Shown: piece after piece, positions 16,248 to 23,683 of the stretch
Layout: each line of letters starts with the position of its first letter
Numbering within the stretch: the first letter of the stretch is position 1
Notes under the pieces: model-generated
What the model saw: the letters and a program-made list of their open reading frames with translations, nothing else
Database searches by the model: none
What the model was told of the DNA's origin: nothing
NCBI RefSeq assembly: GCF_030034735.1
Contig: NZ_CP125370.1
Span: forward strand, 2,108,001 to 2,172,000
DNA length: 64,000 nucleotides
Direction: 5' to 3'
Source: Paenibacillus sp. RC334
GTDB lineage: Bacteria; Bacillota; Bacilli; Paenibacillales; Paenibacillaceae
Translations under genes and position numbers: made by a program

Positions 16248-16370
16248 ATGGTGAAAAAAATCGTATATGGTCTGGCGACCTCGTTGTCTATGTTTGCTGC
16301 ATTTGCTGTATCGGTAGCGAGTTATGTGTATGTCTATCAGGGAGATACGCCCGAGGAGCTGCTTAAATAG
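16248..16370 (+). CDS. agrD: AgrD-like cyclic lactone autoinducer precursor (40 aa)
   Basis: Small peptide gene directly behind agrB, with AGGAGGTGAGG 6 nt before the ATG. The 40-residue product has a short basic start (MVKK), a hydrophobic amphipathic helix (about 5-24), and the C-terminal recognition motif GDTPEELLK, which matches the conserved (E/D)xPxEL tail of AgrD. Aligning that tail with staphylococcal AgrD puts the five-residue ring at S25-Y-V-Y-V29. There is no cysteine anywhere in the peptide, so the predicted signal would be a lactone closed through serine, as in the Staphylococcus intermedius group, not a thiolactone. Ring boundaries are an inference. Confidence 0.85.
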   Translation: MVKKIVYGLATSLSMFAAFAVSVASYVYVYQGDTPEELLK

Positions 16371-16396
16371 TATAACTTCATTTCCTTATATACATA

Positions 16397-16424
16397 GGCT
16401 GCCAGTGAGCAGCTTCTTTTTTTG
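16397..16424 (+). terminator. Terminator of the Agr-like cassette
   Basis: GCTGC and GCAGC stem (16398-16413) followed by TTCTTTTTTT, 27 nt after the agrD stop. Confidence 0.75.
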
Positions 16425-16425
16425 C

Positions 16426-16456
16426 AAAAAAAATCAGGCGCTCCAATAAGAGCGCC
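16426..16456 (-). terminator. Strong minus-strand intrinsic terminator
   Basis: On the minus strand, a perfect 7-bp GC-rich stem (16456-16437) followed by TGATTTTTTTT. No minus-strand protein gene ends here, so it points to an RNA transcript. Confidence 0.75.
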
Positions 16457-16565
16457 CGAATGGGAGAGGAGAAACCGGACGAAGAGCTTATGGGGAAACG
16501 TAAGTCTTCTCCGCGGTTGTCTACGACATTGGTTGAATGCCGATATCCTAAGGATGCCCACGATA
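16426..16565 (-). ncRNA. Candidate minus-strand small RNA convergent to agrD
   Basis: On the minus strand a promoter-like pair, TTGAAA (16602-16597) and TATAAA (16577-16572) with a long 19-nt spacer, precedes about 140 nt that end in a strong terminator: GGCGCTC and GAGCGCC with a 6-nt loop, then GATTTTTTTT. The body has a hairpin at ATCCTAAGGAT and a C-rich segment UUUCUCCUCUCCC just before the terminator, complementary to Shine-Dalgarno sequence. This layout resembles C-rich trans-acting RNAs such as FsrA and RoxS, but I do not recognise the family. Confidence 0.4.
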
Positions 16566-16680
16566 TGGTTTTTTATACCTCCTCAAATCCTGCGTTTTTC
16601 AAACGGCGATCCATGTGGTACGATAACGTCATAATCTTTATATGGTTATGAACACATATAGAAAATAGGTGAGTTTCAGC

Positions 16681-17321
16681 GTGAGAGTGGTATCGGGTAG
16701 TGCCAAAGGAAGGCCGTTAAAGGCAGTTCCCGGCACAGGGACGCGGCCGACCACGGATAAGGTCAAGGAAGCGCTATTTAGCATGATAGGTCCTTATTTT
16801 GAGGGGGGGAGTCGCGCTTGATCTGTTTGCAGGCAGCGGCGGCCTGGGTATAGAGGCGCTTAGCCGAGGAATGGACAAGGCAGTCTTTATTGATATGGAA
16901 TCGAAAAGTATTGATGTCATTAAAGAAAATTTGCGAAAAACCGGATTGGAAGGACAGGCTGAAGTGTTCCGCAATGATGCCGGACGAGCGCTCAAAGCGC
17001 TGGCAAAACGTGGAGCTCTTTTTGATGCTGTTTTTTCTGGACCCGCCCTATCGTCTCAAGCATGGTGATGAATTGATGAGCCGTATGGCTGAACTGGACT
17101 TGCTTTGTTCTGAGGCAGTCATTGTGCTGGAGTATGAATCGGGACATGAGTACCCGGAAAGCTTTGGGCCGTTCGAACAGGTCAGAAAAGCGGTCTATGG
17201 CGAAACAACGTTATCTATCTACCGCTTTGCAGCAAAGCAACAGGACGATACAGAACATACTGAGGCTGGAATGGAAAAATATGGTATAGCCGAATCAGGC
17301 GGGGAGGACCATCATGACTGA
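16681..17321 (+). CDS. rsmD: 16S rRNA (guanine966-N2)-methyltransferase, two frameshifts
   Basis: SAM-dependent methyltransferase acting on G966 of 16S rRNA. The product is spread over three frames: [18 protein letters not shown] and [17 protein letters not shown], then [20 protein letters not shown] (SAM motif I), then [12 protein letters not shown] (catalytic motif IV). Two one-base insertions explain this, in G7 (16803-16809) and T6 (17031-17036). Removing both gives an uninterrupted protein of about 212 residues with an extra tail of about 20. AGGTGAG precedes GTG 16681. It overlaps coaD by 8 nt, as in the conserved rsmD-coaD pair. Everything else is intact, so sequence error is likely. 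Confidence 0.88.
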
Positions 17322-17835
17322 GCACAAACCACGTATTGCCGTATATCCGGGGACCTTTGATCCCGTGACGATGGGGCATCAGGATATTATTCAAAGAGCG
17401 GCGAGGCAGTTTGATCTGCTGATTGTCGCGGTACTTAACAATATTAGTAAAAATCCACTGTTTTCTCTGGAGGAGCGAATGGAGCTGCTGCGGACGGTAA
17501 CCCGCGATATTCCGAACATTGAGGTGGACAGCTTCCGTGACCTGACAGCCAATTATGTACGTGAAAAAGGGGCTCAGGTTATCGTCAGAGGAATCCGGTC
17601 AGTGACAGATTTTGAATACGAGCTTCAATTGGCTTCCACAAACCATAAGCTGAACCCGGATGCCGAAACGATCTTTATGATGACGAACCCGACTTATTCA
17701 TATCTGAGTTCCAGTATGGTGAAGGAAATCGCCCATTTTGACGGCAAGGTCGTAGATCTGGTGGCTCCTGAGGTCGAGGATGCGCTGCGTGCCAAGGTCA
17801 ACGCCAAGCGCGGCGGCTCCACCATGAAGCAATAA
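17314..17835 (+). CDS. coaD: Phosphopantetheine adenylyltransferase
   Basis: Transfers AMP from ATP to 4'-phosphopantetheine, the fourth step of coenzyme A synthesis. The 173-residue protein has the nucleotidyltransferase motif YPGTFDPVTMGH (T/HxGH at 19-22), VRGIRSVTDFEYE about 91-103, and the C-terminal YLSSSMVKEIA motif near 130. Length is slightly above the usual 160 because of a basic C-terminal tail. It starts inside the end of rsmD and runs into the convergent ylbJ by 38 nt. Confidence 0.97.
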   Translation: MTEHKPRIAVYPGTFDPVTMGHQDIIQRAARQFDLLIVAVLNNISKNPLFSLEERMELLRTVTRDIPNIEVDSFRDLTANYVREKGAQVIVRGIRSVTDFEYELQLASTNHKLNPDAETIFMMTNPTYSYLSSSMVKEIAHFDGKVVDLVAPEVEDALRAKVNAKRGGSTMKQ

Positions 17836-19084
17836 AGGAAATGACAAGCAGTGTAAGTATAATCGCGCCCAGAAGCGCAATAGACAACACGGTTAGTTGC
17901 CAGGGATACAGCGACGGACTTTCCAACTGTGTCCACAGGTTGCTGCTCTCCGCCATGATGGAATGCGCGGCGGGATCATAACCGCCTTCCGCGAAGGAAG
18001 AAACAGAGCTACGGCTAACATAAGCGGGAAGTGTATTGCTTGTCATACGGCTAAGAGGCGTCCATGCGACGAGTGTAAGCACAAAGGCGATGATGCTATG
18101 AAGCACCCTGGATATGGTGAACGTGATGCCTTTGTCCGATGGTTTGGTGACAGCTGTGATTTGGAGCCAGCCGCATAGCCCTCCCCAACCTAGTACGGCG
18201 CTGATCAGAGCCGCTTGTGTGCGGAGATCATACGGCAGGCGGCTGATTTCATAGGAACCGAGATGAAGTTCCATCCAGGCGGGCCATATGAAAGAAAATA
18301 TTCCTTGGCCTGAGTACATGGATAGCAACCGAATCAGCACGGAAAAGAAAATAATGAATCCACCTGTCACCATAAGCGTCTGTACAGCATGGGATACGGT
18401 TTCGCCCAGCAGCTTTCCGAAGCTGCGGCCGTCCCGTTCTCTGGCAGAACGTGTGGCGTCCCATGCGGACCGGATGAGAGTGGTAGAAGTACGGGAAACA
18501 GAGGTTCGCCGGAGGGCGACTGGCGTTTCCCGTTTTTGCGATTCTTTTGAGGATGCAGTCAGTCTGACTGTAATCCATCCCGCCAATAGGCCGGAGATCC
18601 AGTGAACGGCAAGCAGCATGACGCCTACAGCAGCATTATGCAACAATCCTGTTCCGATAACGAGCAGGATGGTAATCGGATTGCAGAAATGAGCGATAGC
18701 GGTCAGTCGTCTAAGCTGGCGCTTGGTCATATCCTCCTGCTGTGCCCATTGGCGCACAGCTTCCGCAGTAGCCGGAAATCCGGCGGTCAGGCCTAGGGCC
18801 AGCACCCAGCCGCTTCGCCCCGGAAGACGGAACCAGGAGCGCATGAACGGCTCCAGAATGACGCCAAGCCCATGCACCAGACCGAAGGCTACAAGCATTT
18901 CGGACAGCATCAAAAAAGGGAGCATGGCCGGAAAAATAATGCTCCACCATAGCTTAAGCCCTTGGGCAGAGGCTTGGAACACCTCTTCCGGTGAGGCGAC
19001 AACAGCCAGCACAAGCAGAATGGCCCCAAGGCCAAGCAACAGGGTTGTCCAATAGGGAGCGGAATGTGCTTCCTTTTGTAGCAA
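17798..19084 (-). CDS. ylbJ: Sporulation integral membrane protein YlbJ
   Basis: Multi-pass protein of 428 residues with two nucleoside-transporter gate (Gate/SpoVX-like) domains, as in B. subtilis YlbJ, needed for heat-resistant spores. Motifs include WWSIIFPAMLPFLMLSEML, GLTAGFPATAEAV and a second half starting VSHAVQTLMVTGGFIIFFS. About ten helices, with a basic hydrophilic stretch at about 195-235. TTG at 19084 is preferred because AGAGAGGTG lies 6 nt before it; an ATG at 19120 lacks a site. It lies opposite to its neighbours, while the B. subtilis copy is collinear with coaD. The last 38 nt overlap coaD tail to tail. Confidence 0.85.
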   Translation of the reverse strand: MLQKEAHSAPYWTTLLLGLGAILLVLAVVASPEEVFQASAQGLKLWWSIIFPAMLPFLMLSEMLVAFGLVHGLGVILEPFMRSWFRLPGRSGWVLALGLTAGFPATAEAVRQWAQQEDMTKRQLRRLTAIAHFCNPITILLVIGTGLLHNAAVGVMLLAVHWISGLLAGWITVRLTASSKESQKRETPVALRRTSVSRTSTTLIRSAWDATRSARERDGRSFGKLLGETVSHAVQTLMVTGGFIIFFSVLIRLLSMYSGQGIFSFIWPAWMELHLGSYEISRLPYDLRTQAALISAVLGWGGLCGWLQITAVTKPSDKGITFTISRVLHSIIAFVLTLVAWTPLSRMTSNTLPAYVSRSSVSSFAEGGYDPAAHSIMAESSNLWTQLESPSLYPWQLTVLSIALLGAIILTLLVISFIASWWSRRAWR

Positions 19085-19323
19085 AGGTTTCACCTCTCTG
19101 GAAGTGATATGATTTAACATTTTAAAAAACGAATCTCATCGTGCATAAATATATTAGAGTGCATCGTATGTTGTTCTAGCGCTTGTTCGCGTTTGTAATC
19201 GCCGCAGGGTGCTCGTACACGCTGTCGGTAAACAATATGCTTTTTTGTAAGAATTGAGAACAGGCGGCGCAGAGTTGGTTTCGATGAGATAGGAGAAGTT
19301 AAGGCTGTGAGGGGGGAGAACCG

Positions 19324-20355
19324 ATGAAGCGAATAAACCAGAATAGAGCTTTTTTTACAACCGGATATGTTCTGATCCTGGCCGCTATGGTCTATGTGCT
19401 GGTATATATGCCAACCCCATATCTGATCTATGGACCCGGTGGGGCAAATGAAATCAAGCCGATGGTAACCATTCAGGAAGGCGACCGAAGCGAACGGGGG
19501 ACCTTTATGATGACGACGGTATCTGCGCGTTACGCTAATGTCATTATGCTGGGTATATCGAAGCTGGATGCCAATTCGGAGATTCAGCGCAAGGAGGATC
19601 GACTGCACGGCAGGAGCGAAGACGAATATGCAGCAGAGCAGGTGTGGTATATGGGAGATTCCCAGTCTTCTGCGATGGAGGCTGCTTATGCCCGGGCCGA
19701 TATTCCTTATCGCATTGTGCCGGATTATGTGTATGTATTTAAGGTGCCCGGCTCAAATAGTATGTTTCATCCCGGAGATGAAATTCTGGAGCTGAACGGG
19801 GTGAAGGTGGCGGATAATCGTTCCATCCGAAACGCCTTGGAGGATGAAAAGGCAGGAACCATGGCCAAAGTGAAGCTAAAACGTGATGGCAAGCTGCTGA
19901 CGGTGCAAGCTCCATTAATGACCATCACAGACAGCGAGACGGGCAAGCAACGACCCGGTTTTGGAGTCAGCATTGCCACGGTTCAGAAAGTAGAGCCGAA
20001 GGATGAACGTAAAACGATTCATTTTACGTCAACAGATGTAGGCGGACCCTCGGCTGGTTTGATGTTTACGATGGAGATCTATAACCAACTGACACCGGGT
20101 GATCTGAGCAAGGGATATCGTGTTGCCGGTACGGGTACGATTGATAAGAGCGGTAAAGTTGGAGCGATCGGCGGTGCAAAGTATAAAATTGTCGCCGCTG
20201 ACCGTCAGGGTGCTGAATTGTTTTTCGTCCCGGCGGACAATTATAAGGAAGCCAAGGCCAAAGCCGAGCAAATCGGAACCAAGATGAAGCTCGTTCCGGT
20301 TCGCAAGCTTGACGATGCGTTAACTTATATGGAAAAGCTCCCGATCAAACCATGA
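19324..20355 (+). CDS. sepM: SepM/YlbL family PDZ-S16 serine protease
   Basis: Membrane-anchored Lon-type protease of 343 residues. One N-terminal helix (about 12-29) anchors it with the rest outside the membrane. A PDZ domain spans about 130-200 (VFKVPGSNSMFHPGDEILELNGVKV). The S16 peptidase domain has serine S243 in VGGPSAGLMF and lysine K286 in GAIGGAKYK, both in the expected contexts. In streptococci SepM cuts the competence peptide; in Bacillus YlbL helps remove a cell-division inhibitor after DNA damage. Strong purine-rich site GAGGGGGGAG before the ATG. Ends 11 nt inside the convergent tmcAL. Confidence 0.92.
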   Translation: MKRINQNRAFFTTGYVLILAAMVYVLVYMPTPYLIYGPGGANEIKPMVTIQEGDRSERGTFMMTTVSARYANVIMLGISKLDANSEIQRKEDRLHGRSEDEYAAEQVWYMGDSQSSAMEAAYARADIPYRIVPDYVYVFKVPGSNSMFHPGDEILELNGVKVADNRSIRNALEDEKAGTMAKVKLKRDGKLLTVQAPLMTITDSETGKQRPGFGVSIATVQKVEPKDERKTIHFTSTDVGGPSAGLMFTMEIYNQLTPGDLSKGYRVAGTGTIDKSGKVGAIGGAKYKIVAADRQGAELFFVPADNYKEAKAKAEQIGTKMKLVPVRKLDDALTYMEKLPIKP

Positions 20356-21580
20356 CGGGCGGCCGCAAGTAATCGGCATACATGTCACGGATGGCGGGAC
20401 GTGGCATTCCGGCCGCGTGTATGGCGGCTGCGGCTGTATCCCAGTCCAGATGGGGATGCGATCCGGCTGACAGCTTGACCCATACCGGAAGGGTGGCTGT
20501 CTGCTTCATCCGGGCCAGCAGCTCGCGTCCGGCACCGTTAAAGCCGAGCACGCGGATATAGCCGGGGGCTTTCGCCAACTCGGAGGGAGCCATATCCGCC
20601 TTGGCATGATTCAGTAAAATATGTGTGAACATACGTTGAAGCTTCGTACGCGTGTAGCGCTTTGTCTTGACGGCGGCTAGTAATGCCTCTACGGAGGGCT
20701 GGGGCAGCGTGTACAGCGATTGCCGCAGGCGATGCTCCAGCCCTTCGGTAACTTCGTGCAGCTCCGCCAGCTGCTGAGGGCTGCGCGTGATGAGAGCGTT
20801 CAGCAACGGCTGGCTGAACGCTTCCCATTGCAGCGGCGCGCGTCCGGCTTGCCATTCGCGCCGTAAAATCTCCAGCGTCGCCGCAGGCATGTACGGCGAC
20901 GCGGCCTCCGGCCCGCCGTCCAGCAGCAGACGGCGGATGGCCGTGGCGCTGGCGATGACTCCGTCCGCGGGGGCCACGGCTTCGTGGTAGCCCGATCCCG
21001 TGCGGGCTACGGTGAAGGGCTTGATTGCGCTGTCCAGCCGTTCCAGCGCAATCAAGTAATGCAGCCCCAACGTATTGTTGGGCTGCTGCATGAGGGCGGC
21101 TAGCGCAGCGCCGTCCGTCCCTTCAGCCGCGAGCGCGGCTGCGGCCCCCGCGTAAGCGGCGGGATAGCTTGCGCCGCTGCTCAGGCGCTGCGCGATGCCG
21201 GCCTTGAGCTCGGCAGGCTCCGCCGCCAGCACGCGGGCCAGCGCTCGCAGCGGGGCGATGTCGCCGCTCTCGCTGCCGAAGCAGAGCGCGTCGACGACGC
21301 CAGTGGCGCGGAGCAGGGCGACCGCCCCGTGGGCGAACCATTCTGCGGGCTGGACGGCATAGGCCACAGGCAGCTCCAAAACCAGGTCCACACCCATGGC
21401 AAGTGCCATTTCGGTGCGGGACCATTTGTCCACAATCGCGGGTTCCCCCCGCTGGAGGAAGGGACCGCTCATCACAGCCACCGTGCGCTGTGCGCCAGTG
21501 ATGCGAAGAGACTCCTTCCAGTGATGAGTGTGACCGTTATGCAGCGGGTTGTATTCTACAATAATACCGAGGGTTTTCAA
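20345..21580 (-). CDS. tmcAL: tRNA(Met) cytidine acetate ligase
   Basis: TmcAL (YlbM) makes N4-acetylcytidine at the wobble base of elongator tRNA-Met from acetate and ATP. The 411-residue product begins MKTLGIIVEYNPLHNGHTHH, whose HNGH is the nucleotidyltransferase signature, followed by MSGPFLQRGEPAIVDKW and LELPVAYAVQPAEWFAHGA. Start is TTG with AAAGGAG 13 nt upstream. The middle (about 20.87-21.30 kb) is very GC-rich and alanine-rich, but the frame is intact and the motifs are native. It is inverted relative to the collinear B. subtilis order. Confidence 0.92.
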   Translation of the reverse strand: MKTLGIIVEYNPLHNGHTHHWKESLRITGAQRTVAVMSGPFLQRGEPAIVDKWSRTEMALAMGVDLVLELPVAYAVQPAEWFAHGAVALLRATGVVDALCFGSESGDIAPLRALARVLAAEPAELKAGIAQRLSSGASYPAAYAGAAAALAAEGTDGAALAALMQQPNNTLGLHYLIALERLDSAIKPFTVARTGSGYHEAVAPADGVIASATAIRRLLLDGGPEAASPYMPAATLEILRREWQAGRAPLQWEAFSQPLLNALITRSPQQLAELHEVTEGLEHRLRQSLYTLPQPSVEALLAAVKTKRYTRTKLQRMFTHILLNHAKADMAPSELAKAPGYIRVLGFNGAGRELLARMKQTATLPVWVKLSAGSHPHLDWDTAAAAIHAAGMPRPAIRDMYADYLRPPVMV

Positions 21581-21936
21581 GGCTGTACGTCGGCTCCTTT
21601 CTTTTGTTGCTAGTCTGGTGACTATCCTAGAAATGATGGTTATCCATCAGCTAATGATTGTTCTTAGGGGCAGCGATGCTGCTTTTTCGTGATCGGAAAT
21701 GAACAAGGCCATTGAGACCTGGAGAAAAAAGCTTTATACTCGCATTATTGTACACGAAGAGTGGCGGGGGTACGAATACTCACAGGTACATGATCCGCAA
21801 CGTATTTTCGCTTTCGCATAAAACTTGCGAAACCATTGGAAAACCGATGAGATTTGTGAGAGGTGTAAAGTGAAAGGTGTTGACAAACGACTCGATCAGT
21901 CGGTATAATAATTTTTGTTTGTTTGGAGTGATAGTG
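21581..21936. other. Intergenic region between tmcAL and yceD
   Basis: The left part should contain the tmcAL promoter, which I cannot place. A small hairpin GCAGC-GAT-GCTGC followed by five T (21671-21687) points along the plus strand, where no gene precedes it. The right part carries the yceD-rpmF promoter. No gene is seen. Confidence 0.5.
21880..21909 (+). promoter_or_regulatory. Promoter of yceD-rpmF
   Basis: Perfect TTGACA (21880-21885) and TATAAT (21904-21909) boxes, 18-nt spacer. The spacer contains CGACT-CGATC-AGTCG, an inverted repeat that could be an operator. Confidence 0.75.
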
Positions 21937-22455
21937 ATGCAACTATTTTTTCGCAAAGTAGCAACAAGTGATGGTCCTTTTCCGATCCGTGAAGCTCTTA
22001 ATGTGAGTGAATTGGTGGATGATCGTCCTGATGTTACGGCCGTTTCCCCGCTGGAGACCGATTTGGTCGCCGTTAGTCTGGGTCAAGGCTTGATGAGCGT
22101 GGAAGGCACGTTGACCGCAGGTCTGGACATGCTGTGCTCACGCTGTTTGAGTCCGATGCACGAGGATTTGATGATTGAATTCCGTGAACGGTTCAAGCAA
22201 ACCTCTTCGGTTGGCGAAGAGGAGGATGAAGATGGCGAATTTATCGCAGTGACGGGGGATTCCTTCGATATTGCACCGTATTGTGAAGAGCTGTTTGTAC
22301 TGCACGTGCCATTTGCGCCTGTGTGCAGTGAGGATTGTCAGGGGATCGCTCCTGCGGCCGGACAAAACTGGAGCGTTGGCTCCGATGACAGTACCGATGA
22401 TGATACGCAAAAGATTGATCCGCGTCTGGCAGGGCTTAAGGATTTTTTTAAATGA
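21937..22455 (+). CDS. yceD: YceD family protein (DUF177)
   Basis: Conserved 172-residue cytoplasmic protein found next to rpmF across bacteria; its plant homologue affects 23S rRNA accumulation. CSRCLSPMHEDL about residue 67 and a later VCSEDCQGI about 128 give the four cysteines of a probable metal site. An acidic stretch lies between. The ATG at 21937 has GGAGTG 9 nt upstream and is preferred over an earlier in-frame ATG that would overlap the promoter. It is cotranscribed with rpmF, 182 nt downstream. The molecular function in bacteria remains unsettled. Confidence 0.88.
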   Translation: MQLFFRKVATSDGPFPIREALNVSELVDDRPDVTAVSPLETDLVAVSLGQGLMSVEGTLTAGLDMLCSRCLSPMHEDLMIEFRERFKQTSSVGEEEDEDGEFIAVTGDSFDIAPYCEELFVLHVPFAPVCSEDCQGIAPAAGQNWSVGSDDSTDDDTQKIDPRLAGLKDFFK

Positions 22456-22637
22456 GAATTGAGTTCAATTCTGACAAATCATCATCCACTTGTGCGGAGG
22501 AGTTAATCGACGCATGGATGTTGCAGGCTTGATTCACCGGCTGTGAGTTAGCTGCTTCCGGCAGTTTCCTTCAGTCTTGAATGAGATAAGAAGTCACACC
22601 CGTTATACGGGTTGATCTGGTTAAGGAGGTGGGAATA

Positions 22638-22811
22638 ATGGCAGTACCTCAACGGAGAACATCCAAAACTCGTCGCGACAAACGTCGTACTCACTTTAAA
22701 CTGGCAGTACCAGGTATGGTGAAATGCTCCGAATGCGGCGAATTGAAACTTGCTCACCATGTGTGCAAAGTTTGCGGAACGTACAAAGCTAGAGAGATTA
22801 TCTCTCAATAA
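22638..22811 (+). CDS. rpmF: 50S ribosomal protein L32
   Basis: Small basic ribosomal protein of 57 residues. It starts [19 protein letters not shown], the L32 signature, and carries the zinc ribbon [18 protein letters not shown] with all four cysteines. The ribosome site is AAGGAGGTGGG. It has its own strong terminator 36 nt after the stop, which separates it from the fatty-acid operon. Confidence 0.98.
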   Translation: MAVPQRRTSKTRRDKRRTHFKLAVPGMVKCSECGELKLAHHVCKVCGTYKAREIISQ

Positions 22812-22846
22812 TGTCCGATAAGCGGATTCTTTGGAATCTTCGCAGG

Positions 22847-22885
22847 AAAAGTAGCGCTTCACTCTAGTGAGGCGCTACTTTTTTT
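22847..22885 (+). terminator. Terminator after rpmF
   Basis: GTAGCGCTTCACT pairs with AGTGAGGCGCTAC (one G-T pair), with A4 before and T7 after, so it could work in both directions. Confidence 0.93.
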
Positions 22886-22926
22886 GTCTTCGTACTTTCT
22901 TTTGCGGCGGCATGCTATATACTGTT

Positions 22927-22943
22927 TTAGTACCAGGTTCTAA
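22927..22943 (+). promoter_or_regulatory. FapR operator
   Basis: TTAGTACCAGGTTCTAA closely matches the FapR consensus TTAGTACCTrrTACTAA. It lies just after a TATACT -10-like box (22918-22923), upstream of fapR itself. FapR would repress the operon and be released by malonyl-CoA. Confidence 0.75.
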
Positions 22944-23086
22944 GAAAGAAGGGCCGAAGGGGTTCTTTATACATACAAGATGACAAATCGGCATGAAGCA
23001 TTCGCCGCTAGCACGTGAAGTAACCCGAACTGTCGGCTGAACGGTAGTTTATTGCAGGGAAAGGAGGCGCCACAGATATCGAACGT

Positions 23087-23683
23087 TTGCCAAAGAGACA
23101 GAGACAGCAACGGCTGACTCAATTAATTGATGAGAATCCGTTCGTAACGGATCAGGAACTGACGAGACAGCTTAAGGTGAGCATTCAGACGATTCGGCTG
23201 GATCGGATGGAATTGGGTATCCCGGAGCTGCGGGAGCGACTGAAGCTGATGGCTGAGCGTTCTTACGATCAGGTTCGCTCCCTGCCTTTACATGAAGTGA
23301 TCGGGGATATCGTTGATCTCCAGTTGGACAGAAGCGGTATTTCCATTTTTGAAATTAAAGAAGAGCATATCTTTTCACGTACCGGCATTGCGCGGGGGCA
23401 TTATGTGTTTGCCCAGGCCAATTCATTGGCTGTTGCCGTGATTAATGATGAGATAGCGTTGACCGCTTCAGCAGATATTCGCTTTGTCCGCCCCGTTCAT
23501 TTGGGAGAAAAGTGCATTGCCAAAGCATATGTGCGTTCAAATCCCGAGCAAAAGGGAAAAGCCAAAGTGGAAGTGTTTGCTTACGTGGGAGAAGAAATGG
23601 TGTTCCAGGGGAACTTTATCATTTACCGCTCCACAGAGGAAGAGTATAGCGAAGGAGGAAGTCAGCATGCGGATCGCCATTGA
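23087..23683 (+). CDS. fapR: Transcription factor FapR
   Basis: Global repressor of fatty-acid and phospholipid synthesis, relieved by malonyl-CoA. The 198-residue frame has an N-terminal HTH (FVTDQELTRQLKVSIQTIRLDRMELGIPELRERL, about 18-52) and a C-terminal hot-dog effector domain with IFSRTGIARGHYVFAQANSLAVAVI and LTASADIRFVRPV. TTG 23087 is 19 nt after GGAGG (23063-23067), which is too far. The in-frame ATC at 23078 is 10 nt away and may be the true, rare start. It overlaps plsX by 17 nt. A FapR box lies upstream, so it should be autoregulated. Confidence 0.93.
   Translation: MPKRQRQQRLTQLIDENPFVTDQELTRQLKVSIQTIRLDRMELGIPELRERLKLMAERSYDQVRSLPLHEVIGDIVDLQLDRSGISIFEIKEEHIFSRTGIARGHYVFAQANSLAVAVINDEIALTASADIRFVRPVHLGEKCIAKAYVRSNPEQKGKAKVEVFAYVGEEMVFQGNFIIYRSTEEEYSEGGSQHADRH

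Larger units (their letters stand above)
16371..16680. other. 310-base region between agrD and rsmD
   Basis: Contains two back-to-back terminators (plus strand 16397-16424, minus strand 16426-16456), a possible minus-strand small RNA gene up to about 16565 with its promoter, and the rsmD ribosome binding site AGGTGAG (16667-16673). No convincing protein gene. Confidence 0.6.

Noticed and set aside
16337..16561. 74-codon minus-strand frame beside agrD
   Set aside because: It reads straight through a strong terminator on its own strand and has poor ribosome-site spacing; an RNA gene is more likely.
20870..21300. GC-rich part of tmcAL as horizontally transferred DNA
   Set aside because: The gene is at its conserved place with all family motifs and an intact frame; composition drift is enough.
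15061..21857. CCGATGAGATTTGT occurs both before the Agr cassette and before yceD
   Set aside because: A single 14-base match with different flanks and no symmetry; may be chance, no function inferred.
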